Assembly (NCBI GenBank): GCA_965662645.1
Contig: CBFIII010000026.1
Location: 1-46,331, forward strand
DNA from: UBA5342 sp965662645
GTDB taxonomy: Bacteria > Bacteroidota > Bacteroidia > Bacteroidales > UBA5342
Length of the DNA: 46,331 nucleotides
Direction: 5' to 3'
In this document: positions 8,469-17,022 of the stretch, in pieces
Position numbering within the stretch: the first letter of the stretch is position 1
Layout: every line of letters starts with the position of its first letter
The notes under the pieces: model-generated
What the model was told of the DNA's origin: nothing
Seen by the model: the letters and a program-made list of their open reading frames with translations, nothing else
The model's database searches: none
Translations under genes and position numbers: made by a program

Positions 8469-9662
8469 CTATTTATTATCTCTGCTTTTTGCTATTTTCA
8501 TTTGTGTTCCTAGGATTTTAGTGAATCCTTTGACATCTTCTGCAGTCCATGCTTTATGCATCTCGCCATATTCACCAAACTCAGATTTCATCAGGTCGTA
8601 TTTTGATTCTACACCTACTAATACGAAATGGTATGGTTTTAGAGTGACAATAACATCACCTGTGACCATTTTTTGTGAGCTTTCAAGGAAGGCTTCCATA
8701 TCGCGCATCACAGGCTCTAGATATTGTGATTCGTGTAAGAACATACCATACCAAGTCCCTAATTGGTCTTTCCAATATTGTTGCCATTTGGTGAGGGTGT
8801 GTTTCTCTAACATTTGGTGTGCGCGTATAATCAGCATAGGTGCTGCGGCTTCAAAACCAACACGTCCTTTAATACCTATTATTGTATCGCCAATATGCAT
8901 GTCGCGACCTACGCCCCAAGGAGCTGCTATGGCTTCTAATTGGCGAATGGCTTCGATTCTGCTGGCTGTTTTTTCGCCATTAATACCTACAAATTCTCCT
9001 TTTTCAAAGTTGAGGACAACATTTTCTTCACCTTCTCTTTCCATCTGTATAGGATAGGCTTCTTCTGGTAAAGTTTTATTTGAACATAGGGTTTCTTTTC
9101 CACCTATGCTTGTTCCCCATAATCCTTGATTGATAGAGTATTCCATCTTGTTCCAATCGGCTTTGATGCCGCGGTCGCGTAGATAGTTGATTTCGTATTC
9201 TCGTGTCAACTCCATATCACGAGTAGGCGTGATAATCTCGATCTCTGGTGCTAATACATTAAAAGTTAAATCGAAACGTACTTGATCATTACCTGCTCCA
9301 GTACTGCCGTGTGCTACATAGCGAGCACCTATCTTTTTAGCATATTCTATGATGGCAATGGCTTGGAAAATACGTTCTGAACTGACTGAAATAGGGTAGG
9401 TGCCGTTGCGCAATACATTTCCATAAACCATATAACGGATACTCTTGTTATAATAATCGTCGGTTACATCAAGTGCAACATGGTGTTTAGAGCCTAATTT
9501 GTAAGCTTTTTCTTCGATTACTTTTAATTCTTCATCAGAAAAACCACCACTGTTAGCTACGGCTGTATATACTTCTAATCCTTTCTCATCACTCAGGTAC
9601 TTAGCACAATATGAAGTATCTAATCCTCCACTAAAGGCTAATAAAACTTTCTTGTTTTCCAT
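8469..9662 (-). CDS. argG: Argininosuccinate synthase
   Basis: ArgG joins citrulline and aspartate with ATP to give argininosuccinate, the penultimate step of arginine synthesis in the cytoplasm. The 397-aa product opens with the N-type ATP pyrophosphatase loop LLAFSGGLDTSYCA (residues 7-20). It carries the family segments YVAHGSTGAGNDQVRF and WGTSIGGKETL. Length agrees with the bacterial type-1 family. The ATG at 9662 is supported by the P-loop lying right behind it. A TAnnTTTG promoter about 105 bp upstream would give a moderately long leader. It is divergent from the ABC transporter unit. Confidence 0.95.
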   Translation of the reverse strand: MENKKVLLAFSGGLDTSYCAKYLSDEKGLEVYTAVANSGGFSDEELKVIEEKAYKLGSKHHVALDVTDDYYNKSIRYMVYGNVLRNGTYPISVSSERIFQAIAIIEYAKKIGARYVAHGSTGAGNDQVRFDLTFNVLAPEIEIITPTRDMELTREYEINYLRDRGIKADWNKMEYSINQGLWGTSIGGKETLCSNKTLPEEAYPIQMEREGEENVVLNFEKGEFVGINGEKTASRIEAIRQLEAIAAPWGVGRDMHIGDTIIGIKGRVGFEAAAPMLIIRAHQMLEKHTLTKWQQYWKDQLGTWYGMFLHESQYLEPVMRDMEAFLESSQKMVTGDVIVTLKPYHFVLVGVESKYDLMKSEFGEYGEMHKAWTAEDVKGFTKILGTQMKIAKSRDNK

Positions 9663-9767
9663 AATATATCATTAACTGTCTTTATTCCAATTTCACCTAA
9701 CTGTAAAATGTAAGTATTTTATTATTAGGCTGTTCCTGTAGCTTTAATTCTAGCTTTTAAAGCCGTG

Positions 9768-9775
9768 CAAAAGTA
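9768..9775 (-). promoter_or_regulatory. Probable argG promoter -7 element (TACTTTTG)
   Basis: The reverse strand reads TACTTTTG, matching the Bacteroidota -7 consensus TAnnTTTG, followed by CACGG. It is about 105 bp upstream of the argG start. No clear -33 TTTG with normal spacing was picked out. Confidence 0.55.
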
Positions 9776-9898
9776 CAAAAAAAATCTATTTTATTCTCTT
9801 ATTTGTGATGAAGATGCTTTAAACAATAGCCTTTTGATAACTTTATTATCTTTTTCTTGAAATTTTAGGCCACTTTAATTTTGTTTTTTTTATTAATA

Positions 9899-9931
9899 TT
9901 TGCTTTTGTGAAAGATTTTCATTTATATTTG
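9899..9931 (+). promoter_or_regulatory. Promoter of the YtrA-type ABC operon
   Basis: TTTG at 9899-9902 and TATATTTG at 9924-9931 are separated by 21 bp. This matches the Bacteroidota TTTG-N19-21-TAnnTTTG consensus. Transcription should start about 7 bp downstream, inside the palindrome at 9933-9956. Confidence 0.75.
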
Positions 9932-9932
9932 C

Positions 9933-9956
9933 ACTGTACTAGTAAACTATAACAGT
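9933..9956. promoter_or_regulatory. Operator-like palindrome for the GntR (YtrA-type) regulator
   Basis: A 24-bp imperfect palindrome ACTGT-N2-TAGT-N2-ACTA-N2-ACAGT begins one base after the -7 element and ends 6 bp before the first ATG. YtrA-type repressors are usually autoregulatory, and the only regulator in this operon is the GntR protein at 11584-11940. The pairing of site and protein is inference. Confidence 0.6.
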
Positions 9957-9962
9957 AGTCAG

Positions 9963-10775
9963 ATGATAAAAATTGATAATTTGAGTTTTAGTTACCGCAA
10001 GCAAGCTGATCTATTTGTAGATCTGAATCTTAAAGTAGAACCAGGTTCTATTGTGGGCTTGTTGGGGAAAAATGGAGCAGGTAAATCTACACTGCTTAAG
10101 TTAATGTCGGGCTTATTAATGCCTAAGTCAGGAACCATTTCTATCATGGGAGAGGTGCCCAGTTGTCGTCGCCCAGTCTTCCTTCAGGAGGTCTTTCTTA
10201 TTCCCGAGGAGATCGTCCTTCCTCCTGTAAAAATTGAAAAATATGTAAAGGCTTCACGCAAGCTTTATCCTCATTTTGATGAAGAGAAATTGCAGTCTAT
10301 CCTGACCGATTTTGAGCTTAGTGATGATATGAATCTCAGTAAATTATCCTATGGACAAAAGAAAAAGTTTATCATCGCTTTTGCACTTTCAACTAATTGT
10401 AAACTTTTAATTTTAGATGAGCCGACTAATGGATTGGATATCCCCTCCAAAGCTTTATTTCGTAAAGTAGTAGCGGGTGCTTTAACGGACGAGCAGGTAG
10501 TCTTTATCTCTACTCATCAGGTGAGGGATGTGGAGAATCTCATAGACCGTGTGTTGATGGTTAATCATGGTAAAGTGGTCCTTAACCGTTCTATCTACGA
10601 AATAGCAGAGCAATATAGTTTTGTTTCGTCACCTAAGGCGTATATGCAGGATGTTATTTACCAAGAAGAAATACCAGGTGGGTACAAAGCAATAGTGCCA
10701 GCGCAGGGCGAGGAGACAGAGGTGGATTTAGAAGTGCTTTTTAATGCTGTTGCTCACGAGAAAATTAAACTATAA
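9963..10775 (+). CDS. ABC transporter ATP-binding protein (YtrB-like)
   Basis: The cytoplasmic ATPase subunit of an ABC exporter. In the 270-aa product the Walker A is GLLGKNGAGKSTL (about residues 33-45). The ABC signature is LSYGQKKK, slightly divergent from LSGGQ. The Walker B is LLILDEPTNGLD, and the switch histidine lies in FISTHQVRD. The C-terminal 50 residues form a small extra domain. It is the first gene of a four-gene unit, with 18 bp to the permease gene. Together with the GntR gene this is the YtrABC-like layout known from Firmicutes and common in Bacteroidota, where the substrate is generally unknown; cell-envelope stress is a common association. Confidence 0.92.
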   Translation: MIKIDNLSFSYRKQADLFVDLNLKVEPGSIVGLLGKNGAGKSTLLKLMSGLLMPKSGTISIMGEVPSCRRPVFLQEVFLIPEEIVLPPVKIEKYVKASRKLYPHFDEEKLQSILTDFELSDDMNLSKLSYGQKKKFIIAFALSTNCKLLILDEPTNGLDIPSKALFRKVVAGALTDEQVVFISTHQVRDVENLIDRVLMVNHGKVVLNRSIYEIAEQYSFVSSPKAYMQDVIYQEEIPGGYKAIVPAQGEETEVDLEVLFNAVAHEKIKL

Positions 10776-10793
10776 CCGACAATCTTATCTATT

Positions 10794-11582
10794 ATGAAGA
10801 ATCAAAAATTTAATATAAAACGTTTTGGAACTTATGCAAAATACAATCTGACGATGAATTCGCGCTTGTATCTTACTCAGTTGGGTTCTGTGGCTTTAGT
10901 GATTTTCTTTATTCTCTTTTTCCCGATGTTAAAAAATCATTCTTTTCAATCTCCTCAATGGGGAATTAGTATGATGGTTTCTGGAGGTATTACTTTACTG
11001 ATTTTTATTTCCAATGCTTTTCCGGCTTTACGTAAAAAAGAGACACAGATGAATTATTTTATGGAGCCTGCTTCTATCTTGGAAAAATTTACTTTTGAAT
11101 TTGTGCTGCGTTATGTGGGCTTCCTTTTCCTTTTTCCTGTTTTGTTTTTTCTGATGGGCAAACTGGTTTATCCTATTGTTGAGGTGATAAGAGTCTTGAG
11201 AGGTTCTGATATGTTACATGTAGAACCTATTTCGAGTTTTAATCTCTATGAGTATTTTGATTATGCTTTTGGTATGGTTGTGGTTTTTGGTATCGCAATA
11301 TTATTGGTTGTGATGAGTCTTATTTTTGCAGGTACTGTGGTTTTTAAGAAAAATCCTTTGCTTAAAACGGTTGGTTTTGTATTGGGACTGATGGCTTTGG
11401 TGGGGTACTATTTCTATGTTTTATATGGATATTTAGAAATAGGACCTCCAGCTTTCTTGAAACATTTCAAAAGTGTTGAAGAGTTACAGTCCATAGATCT
11501 TATTATCATTATTACTTCTGTGTTGCTAATAATTACGGTGCTTTCGTATGCTTTTTACAAACTGAAAGAAAAGGAGGTCTAA
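10794..11582 (+). CDS. ABC transporter permease-like membrane protein
   Basis: An integral membrane protein of 262 aa with six predicted hydrophobic segments: about residues 29-46, 57-75, 103-123, 164-187, 197-214 and 230-250. No enzymatic motif is visible. Its position directly after the ATPase gene, and 1 bp before the GntR gene, makes it the membrane partner of the exporter. The family resembles the ABC-2 type permeases paired with YtrB-like ATPases. The substrate is unknown. Confidence 0.8.
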   Translation: MKNQKFNIKRFGTYAKYNLTMNSRLYLTQLGSVALVIFFILFFPMLKNHSFQSPQWGISMMVSGGITLLIFISNAFPALRKKETQMNYFMEPASILEKFTFEFVLRYVGFLFLFPVLFFLMGKLVYPIVEVIRVLRGSDMLHVEPISSFNLYEYFDYAFGMVVVFGIAILLVVMSLIFAGTVVFKKNPLLKTVGFVLGLMALVGYYFYVLYGYLEIGPPAFLKHFKSVEELQSIDLIIIITSVLLIITVLSYAFYKLKEKEV

Positions 11583-11583
11583 T

Positions 11584-11940
11584 ATGGATTTTAAAAGTAA
11601 TAAGGGAATATTTCAGCAGATTGCGGATAGTATCTGCGAGAAAATTATTGCTGGCGAATTAGTAGCAGGTGCTAAACTGCCTTCAGTACGTGAGCAAGCT
11701 GCTCTTACTGGGGTTAATCAAAATACAATTATGAGGACATATACAGAATTACAACGCGAAGAAGTGGTGGCTAACAAAAGAGGTATCGGTTATTTTGTAA
11801 CAGAGGGTGCAGCCGATCAGATTCGTACTAAACGTAAAGAAGATTTCTTTACCCATGTTTTGCCCGATTTTGTGAAACAAGTAGAGATGCTTCATCTCAC
11901 TGAGCAGGATTTGGAACCTTTGCTTAAAGTCATTAAATAA
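11584..11940 (+). CDS. GntR family transcriptional regulator, YtrA subfamily
   Basis: A 118-aa DNA-binding repressor with an N-terminal winged helix-turn-helix (GIFQQIADSICEKI, then KLPSVREQAALTGVNQNTI as the recognition region). The effector tail is short, only about 45 residues; such a short tail defines the YtrA branch of GntR proteins. It starts 1 bp after the permease stop and 12 bp before the next gene, so it is co-transcribed. The probable target is the palindrome at 9933-9956 on its own operon promoter. Confidence 0.92.
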   Translation: MDFKSNKGIFQQIADSICEKIIAGELVAGAKLPSVREQAALTGVNQNTIMRTYTELQREEVVANKRGIGYFVTEGAADQIRTKRKEDFFTHVLPDFVKQVEMLHLTEQDLEPLLKVIK

Positions 11941-11952
11941 GTTGGAGTTGAA

Positions 11953-12762
11953 ATGGTGAGAAATTTAGCATTGGTACCGACTTTGTCTGCGAATCATCAG
12001 ATTAATACTGATGTTGTTTCTACATTAGTAGGGGTAGTCGTGGTTTTACTTTTGCTTTCTCTTATATATAAGATATTAATAAATAGAACAATGAAAACAA
12101 GTAGAAAAATATTTATAGGTTTTATGAGTTTTTTAGTCTTGATTTTGATTCCATTTGCTTTTCCCGCAAAAGATTCAGATGGTAAAATAGCTAAAAACGG
12201 TAAGGTCGATTATGTGGAAAATGTGGATAGTGTGCCCTCATTTAATTGCCTTTTAGTGGAAAAGGGGTGTAAAGTTTATTTGAAAAAGAATGATTCTACA
12301 TCTGCCTATTTTTCCTTTTATGAACACAAGGATTCTGTTCCTAGTCATGCTGTTTATGAGATGCGTGGTGATACTTTGGTGGTGTCTTCTACTCAAAATA
12401 GTAAGGGGAATGGTATGGATTTATTTTGTGATAATCCCGATGATTTTATAGTTGAAGGGCATTTATTTATAAAGAAAGGACAACCTCATATTACTGTTGT
12501 TATCAATCGTGGTAAGTTAGAACTCAGTGGTGGTGGCTACGAATTATTGGATGTGAACAGTACGGATGGTGAACTTCAGTATCGTGGTGTTGGTTTGCAA
12601 AGCGTGAAGGCTCATCTGGTAAATAGTAAATTTATTATTCGTGGAGCTTTCTTATTGAATGCTCATATTATTGCCAGTTCTAATTCAGAGATTAGATTAC
12701 AACGATCTAAAAACCTGATTCTAGAAAGAGATGGTACATGTAAATATTATGAGATGAATTAG
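11953..12762 (+). CDS. GIN-domain (DUF2807) membrane-anchored protein
   Basis: A 269-aa protein of unknown function. Two hydrophobic segments are visible (about residues 22-42 and 55-68). The C-terminal part reads as repeated beta strands (FNCLLVEKGCKVYLKKND, FIKKGQPHITVVINRGK, IIASSNSEIRL), as in the GIN/DUF2807 head-domain family that forms beta-helix-like folds in the envelope. An internal Met at codon 47 (12091, MKTSRKIF) could be the true start and would leave one membrane anchor. It is the last gene of the ABC/GntR unit. A strong terminator follows it. Confidence 0.7.
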   Translation: MVRNLALVPTLSANHQINTDVVSTLVGVVVVLLLLSLIYKILINRTMKTSRKIFIGFMSFLVLILIPFAFPAKDSDGKIAKNGKVDYVENVDSVPSFNCLLVEKGCKVYLKKNDSTSAYFSFYEHKDSVPSHAVYEMRGDTLVVSSTQNSKGNGMDLFCDNPDDFIVEGHLFIKKGQPHITVVINRGKLELSGGGYELLDVNSTDGELQYRGVGLQSVKAHLVNSKFIIRGAFLLNAHIIASSNSEIRLQRSKNLILERDGTCKYYEMN

Positions 12763-12786
12763 TCTTTTTATACGTCTTTATATACC

Positions 12787-12823
12787 AAGAGAGTTCTACT
12801 TCTATAGTAAAACTCTCTTTTTT
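12787..12823 (+). terminator. Terminator of the ABC/GntR unit
   Basis: A 9-bp stem (AAGAGAGTT with AACTCTCTT), with an extra inner TACT/AGTA pairing, runs into TTTTT. It lies 24 bp past the GIN-domain gene stop. Confidence 0.88.
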
Positions 12824-12842
12824 GAAATGTATGTTTTGGTTT

Positions 12843-12862
12843 ATATTGTGGGTTTTATTTCT
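12843..12862 (+). repeat. Possible 5' fragment of the dispersed intergenic repeat
   Basis: ATATTGTGGGTTTTATTTC matches the left palindrome end of the five fuller copies, but the second half is absent. The match is short, so chance is possible. Confidence 0.35.
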
Positions 12863-13000
12863 CTCTTGGCGTCAGTTTGACAAGTGAAATAAAGTGAGTA
12901 ATTGATTCTCCTAGTGTTTCTATTGATTTAGTTATGGAACAACTTTGAGTAGAAATTAAGCTCGTATTTCTTGCGGGTAATGGTGTGTTTGTCGTTTAAA

Positions 13001-13043
13001 AATATCACAATATAATTAGTCTAGCTAATTATATAATGATATT
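13001..13043 (-). terminator. Long hairpin ending the dcw operon
   Basis: AATATCA and ATATAATTAG on the left pair with CTAATTATAT and TGATATT on the right, making about 17 bp of stem with a short internal bulge and a 5-nt loop. On the minus strand the stem ends in a TTTTT run. It touches the ftsW stop codon. Confidence 0.8.
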
Positions 13044-14251
13044 TATAAAGGTGTCTTGAATTCCTCTTCTGTTTCAAATTCTTCTGCTGGATGGTTTTTG
13101 TCTTCTATCATATCAAATTGGGTGATGCCTAAAATCATACCAAATGAAGTGGATGTCAGTAGAAGAGAGGTGCCGCCCATACTCACAAATGGTAGCGTTT
13201 GCCCTGTAACGGGAAGTATGCCTACGCAGACAAACATATGTGCGAAAGCTTGTAATACTAAAGCACTGGTGAGCCCTGTAATGAGGAATACCGACATACT
13301 TTGTTTGCACCGGTGTGCCGTAAGTATGGCGCGGTACATCAGTACCAGATAGAGGAAAATGACAAATATACCTGCTAAGAGACCTCCTTCTTCAACGATG
13401 ATTGCAAAAATAAAATCAGAATAGGGATGTGGTAAGTAGTTGCTTTGGCGACTGTTGCCAGGGAATTTTCCAAAAATACCACCACGTGAAATGGCTATCT
13501 TAGCTTGATCTGCTTGAAAGGACGCATCTAATGTGGCATTTTCGGAATCACTAAATGTTTCAAGTCGTGTAGTCCATGTGTTTACTCTGTGAAAAATTTT
13601 GACATCATCAAAACGGGGTGCAATTAAAATCAATAATATGATGAGGCCTATGCCGCCTCCAATAGTGCCTAAAAGATATTTTATGGGTACACGTCCTATG
13701 AAAAGCATCAACATCATAATGGCTCCTATTAATACAGCCGTAGAAAGATCCTCGGGTGCTATGAGTCCGCATACAATAAGGGTCCATATCATAATAGGTT
13801 TAAAGGCCATTGCTGGGGTGAGTCCGTCTTCTTCCTTTTGGTAATGCGCCAGTTTTTTTGCTGCAAAAATGATGAGTGATAACTTGGCTAATTCTGAAGG
13901 TTGAAAACTGAGTCCGGTAAAGGGGATCGTGATCCATCGTGCCGCTTCGTTGATGTTGCTGCCACGCATAATGGTAACTCCTAATAGAATAATGGATATG
14001 ATTAATAACAGAGGTGCTAATGGGGTATAGAAACGATTGGGTATGTTATGAATGACCCATATAAAGATGAAGCCAAGTAGTATGAATGAACTGTGTTTCA
14101 GAATGTAATAGCTCGTATTGCCATCTTGATATTTAAACGCAAGAGTCCCTGTTGCGCTATATACTTCAATGATGGAGATAATAGATAACATCACAATAAT
14201 TCCCCAGATAATAGGGTCTCCTTTAAAGAATTTATTGAAGAATGTTTGCAT
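13043..14251 (-). CDS. ftsW: Septal lipid II polymerase / division protein FtsW (SEDS family)
   Basis: FtsW is the peptidoglycan glycosyltransferase of the divisome and works with FtsI at the inner membrane. The 402-aa product has about ten membrane segments. SEDS marks include GLSFQPSELAKLSLIIF, the RQSNYLPHPYSDFIFAIIVEEGG loop in two parts (YLPHPYSDFIFA, then EEGG) and PFVSMGGTSLL near the C-terminus. It is the last gene of the dcw operon in this window, 100 bp after murD. In most Bacteroidota murG, murC, ftsQ, ftsA and ftsZ follow, but here the operon ends at the hairpin 13001-13043. RodA is the alternative paralogue; the position next to murD favours FtsW. Confidence 0.93.
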   Translation of the reverse strand: MQTFFNKFFKGDPIIWGIIVMLSIISIIEVYSATGTLAFKYQDGNTSYYILKHSSFILLGFIFIWVIHNIPNRFYTPLAPLLLIISIILLGVTIMRGSNINEAARWITIPFTGLSFQPSELAKLSLIIFAAKKLAHYQKEEDGLTPAMAFKPIMIWTLIVCGLIAPEDLSTAVLIGAIMMLMLFIGRVPIKYLLGTIGGGIGLIILLILIAPRFDDVKIFHRVNTWTTRLETFSDSENATLDASFQADQAKIAISRGGIFGKFPGNSRQSNYLPHPYSDFIFAIIVEEGGLLAGIFVIFLYLVLMYRAILTAHRCKQSMSVFLITGLTSALVLQAFAHMFVCVGILPVTGQTLPFVSMGGTSLLLTSTSFGMILGITQFDMIEDKNHPAEEFETEEEFKTPL

Positions 14252-14351
14252 GGCTTTTGTATTTATTGACCTTTTAAGTCTTGATGTTTTTGTAGAGTAT
14301 GCGCTTCATTTTTTTTACTTAATGAAGTAAATAGATAATTCCTAAATCCGG

Positions 14352-15692
14352 TTATAATGTTTGCACCGCTTGTTTAAATGCTTTGCCTCTTTCTTCGTAA
14401 TTCTTAAATAAATCAAAGCTAGCACAGGCTGGTGATAATAAAACGGTATCGTCACATTCTGCTAACTCAAAGGCTATTTTTACGGCATCTTCCATGGTTG
14501 CTGCATCTTCCACTATTTTTATTTTGTTGTCAAATGTTTTATGGAGCTTTTTTGTGTCTTTGCCTAGACAAACTAAAGCTTTTACTTGACCAATGACATC
14601 GAGTAATTCCGTGTAGTCATTGCCTTTGTCCACACCGCCTGCAATCCAGACCACAGGACTTTTCATGCTGTCTAGCGCATACCATACGGCATTGATGTTG
14701 GTAGCTTTAGAATCATTGATAAAACGAACACCTGCTACTTGTCCCGCTTTTTCTAAACGGTGTTCTACACCTTTAAAATCTCTTAGAGCTTCGGCTATGA
14801 TCTCTTTCTTTATGTTCATAGCAAAGGCAGAAATACCTGCTGCCATGGAATTGTAGATGTTGTGTTTTCCTTGGATGGCTATATCGCGGATGTTGATGCT
14901 GAGTGTTTCTTTGCCAGGTACTTCAATCTTCATTAAGTCTTGATAGACTGCTGATATACTTTCTGGTTTTGGTTTGTAGCTGAAGGCTAATACTTTCGAT
15001 GCGGGTTTTATGTTTTTTATTTCTTCTACCAAACGTTGATCGTCAGCACAATAGATGGTGTAGTCTTTGTCGGTTTGGTTTTGTATAATACGCATTTTTG
15101 CATCGGTATATTGCTGCATATCGTTGTTGTATCTGTTCAGGTGGTCGGGTGTGATATTAAGTAATACCGAAATGTCGGCTTTGAATTTGTACATGCCTTC
15201 TAATTGAAAACTACTTAATTCTAAGACATATACTTCGTATTTGTCTTCTACTACTTGGCGTGCTAAACTTTGACCAATGTTACCAGCGAGTCCTACTTTT
15301 AATCCGCCTTCTTTTAAGATATGATGTGTCCAAGTAGTGGTGGTTGTTTTTCCATTTGTGCCTGTGATACAGAGCATTTTGGCGTTGGTGTAGCGACTAC
15401 CAAACTCTATTTCAGAAATGATTTCTATTTTTTTACTCTTGGCTTGTTTTACCACTTCCACACTATCTGCTATGCCAGGACTTTTAATGATGGTGGTGGC
15501 ATTTAGTATTTTTTCTATGGTGTGTTGATTTTCTTCGTAAGGGATATCGTTTTCTATCAATTCCCATTTATAGTGGCCTTCAATAGTGCTATAGTCAGAA
15601 ACAAATACATCAATTCCTTTAGCTTTCGCCAATAAAGCAGCACCAACTCCACTTTCTCCGGCCCCTAAAATGACAATTCTTTCTTTTTTCAT
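14352..15692 (-). CDS. murD: UDP-N-acetylmuramoylalanine--D-glutamate ligase
   Basis: MurD adds D-glutamate to UDP-MurNAc-L-Ala in the cytoplasm. In the 446-aa product an N-terminal Rossmann-like domain begins IVILGAGESGVGAALLA. The Mur-ligase P-loop is CITGTNGKTTTT (residues 108-119). The central ligase block includes NITPDHLNRY, and the C-terminal domain carries WIAGGVDKGNDYTEL and LLSPACASFDLFKNYEERG. Length matches the family. It lies 60 bp after mraY and 100 bp before ftsW in the dcw operon. Confidence 0.97.
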   Translation of the reverse strand: MKKERIVILGAGESGVGAALLAKAKGIDVFVSDYSTIEGHYKWELIENDIPYEENQHTIEKILNATTIIKSPGIADSVEVVKQAKSKKIEIISEIEFGSRYTNAKMLCITGTNGKTTTTTWTHHILKEGGLKVGLAGNIGQSLARQVVEDKYEVYVLELSSFQLEGMYKFKADISVLLNITPDHLNRYNNDMQQYTDAKMRIIQNQTDKDYTIYCADDQRLVEEIKNIKPASKVLAFSYKPKPESISAVYQDLMKIEVPGKETLSINIRDIAIQGKHNIYNSMAAGISAFAMNIKKEIIAEALRDFKGVEHRLEKAGQVAGVRFINDSKATNINAVWYALDSMKSPVVWIAGGVDKGNDYTELLDVIGQVKALVCLGKDTKKLHKTFDNKIKIVEDAATMEDAVKIAFELAECDDTVLLSPACASFDLFKNYEERGKAFKQAVQTL

Positions 15693-15752
15693 ACTTCTAT
15701 TTGTTTTTGACTTTTAGCTCTTGTTTTTCTGCTACGTTTTGTTTTTCTACTA

Positions 15753-16973
15753 TTATCTTACTTTTAATGTGATGATTAAAGTCATTACAGCTAGTATGAT
15801 ACCGACTATCCAGAAACGAGTGACAATTTTAGGTTCTGGGAAGTTCTTTTTTTGATAATGATGATGTAGGGGAGCCATTAAGAAGATGCGCTGTCCTTCG
15901 CCATATTTTTTCTTGGTGTATTTAAAGTATCCTACCTGAAGCATCACACTTACATTTTCTACCAAGAAAATACCGCATAAGATGGGGAGAAGTAATTCTT
16001 TGTGTATCAATATGGCAAAAACGCCAATGATACCTCCTATACTTAAACTTCCGGTATCGCCCATAAATACTTGAGCAGGATAGGAATTGAACCATAAAAA
16101 ACCAATTAAAGCACCTACAAAAGCGGCGATATAGACCACGAGTTCTTCTGATTGTGGTACATAGGCTAAATGCAGGTATTCTGAGAATTCTACATGGCTG
16201 GTGACATAAGCTAAGATACCCAAAGTTGTACCTATTATGGCTGATGTCCCTGTGGCTAGTCCATCTAAACCATCGGTCATGTTGGCTCCGTTAGATACGG
16301 CTGTTACCGCGATTATGATGAGAAAGATATAAAAAATCCATCCTGCTTTTTCGGCTTTATCCCCCATAAAAGAGAAAAGATCGGAATATTCAAAGTTAGT
16401 ACTCTTTATAAAGGGTACTGTTGTATGGGTGGCTTTTACATCTAATGTTTGTTGTGCTACTATTTTTGAAGTGCCTTGTTGATAGACGGGTATGTTTTTG
16501 CGTACTACAATGTCGTCACACTGCCACATGGTTACGCCTATAATGATGCCTAAACCTACTTGTCCTATTATTTTTATTCGTCCTGCTAAGCCTTCTTTAT
16601 TCTTTTTTATTACTTTAATATAATCGTCGATAAAACCCATTAATCCTAACCATATTGTGGTTATTATCATCAGAATAAGGTAGATGTTATCTAGTTTTCC
16701 TATCAGTAGTATGGGGAGTAATATGCCTGCTATAATAATGAGTCCTCCCATGGTGGGGGTTCCCTTTTTACTCATTTGGCCTTCTAGACCTAAGTCACGA
16801 ATGGTTTCTCCTATCTGTTGTTTTTGCAAACGTTTTATAATGCGTTTTCCAACCACTGTTGTTAACCATAATGAAAGGATCATGGCCACACCAGCACGGA
16901 ATGAGATGAATTGGAACATTCCTGCTCCTGGAACATTAAGTTGTTGTAGATAATCGAATAGATAGTAAAGCAT
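15753..16973 (-). CDS. mraY: Phospho-N-acetylmuramoyl-pentapeptide-transferase
   Basis: MraY moves the phospho-MurNAc-pentapeptide to undecaprenyl phosphate, forming lipid I on the inner face of the membrane. The 406-aa product has about ten membrane segments. Catalytic and substrate motifs are visible: the Asp pair in GFIDDYIKVIKKN, NMTDGLDGLATG, and the histidine cluster APLHHHYQKK. A loop of about 60 residues between the fourth and fifth membrane segments (around 155-210) makes it longer than the 360-aa E. coli enzyme; such insertions are common in Bacteroidota. It lies 49 bp after murE and 60 bp before murD. Confidence 0.97.
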   Translation of the reverse strand: MLYYLFDYLQQLNVPGAGMFQFISFRAGVAMILSLWLTTVVGKRIIKRLQKQQIGETIRDLGLEGQMSKKGTPTMGGLIIIAGILLPILLIGKLDNIYLILMIITTIWLGLMGFIDDYIKVIKKNKEGLAGRIKIIGQVGLGIIIGVTMWQCDDIVVRKNIPVYQQGTSKIVAQQTLDVKATHTTVPFIKSTNFEYSDLFSFMGDKAEKAGWIFYIFLIIIAVTAVSNGANMTDGLDGLATGTSAIIGTTLGILAYVTSHVEFSEYLHLAYVPQSEELVVYIAAFVGALIGFLWFNSYPAQVFMGDTGSLSIGGIIGVFAILIHKELLLPILCGIFLVENVSVMLQVGYFKYTKKKYGEGQRIFLMAPLHHHYQKKNFPEPKIVTRFWIVGIILAVMTLIITLKVR

Positions 16974-17022
16974 ATTATTAGGTTTCTAATGGTTGATTGT
17001 ATTTTTTTAAGTGTTCTTTTTA

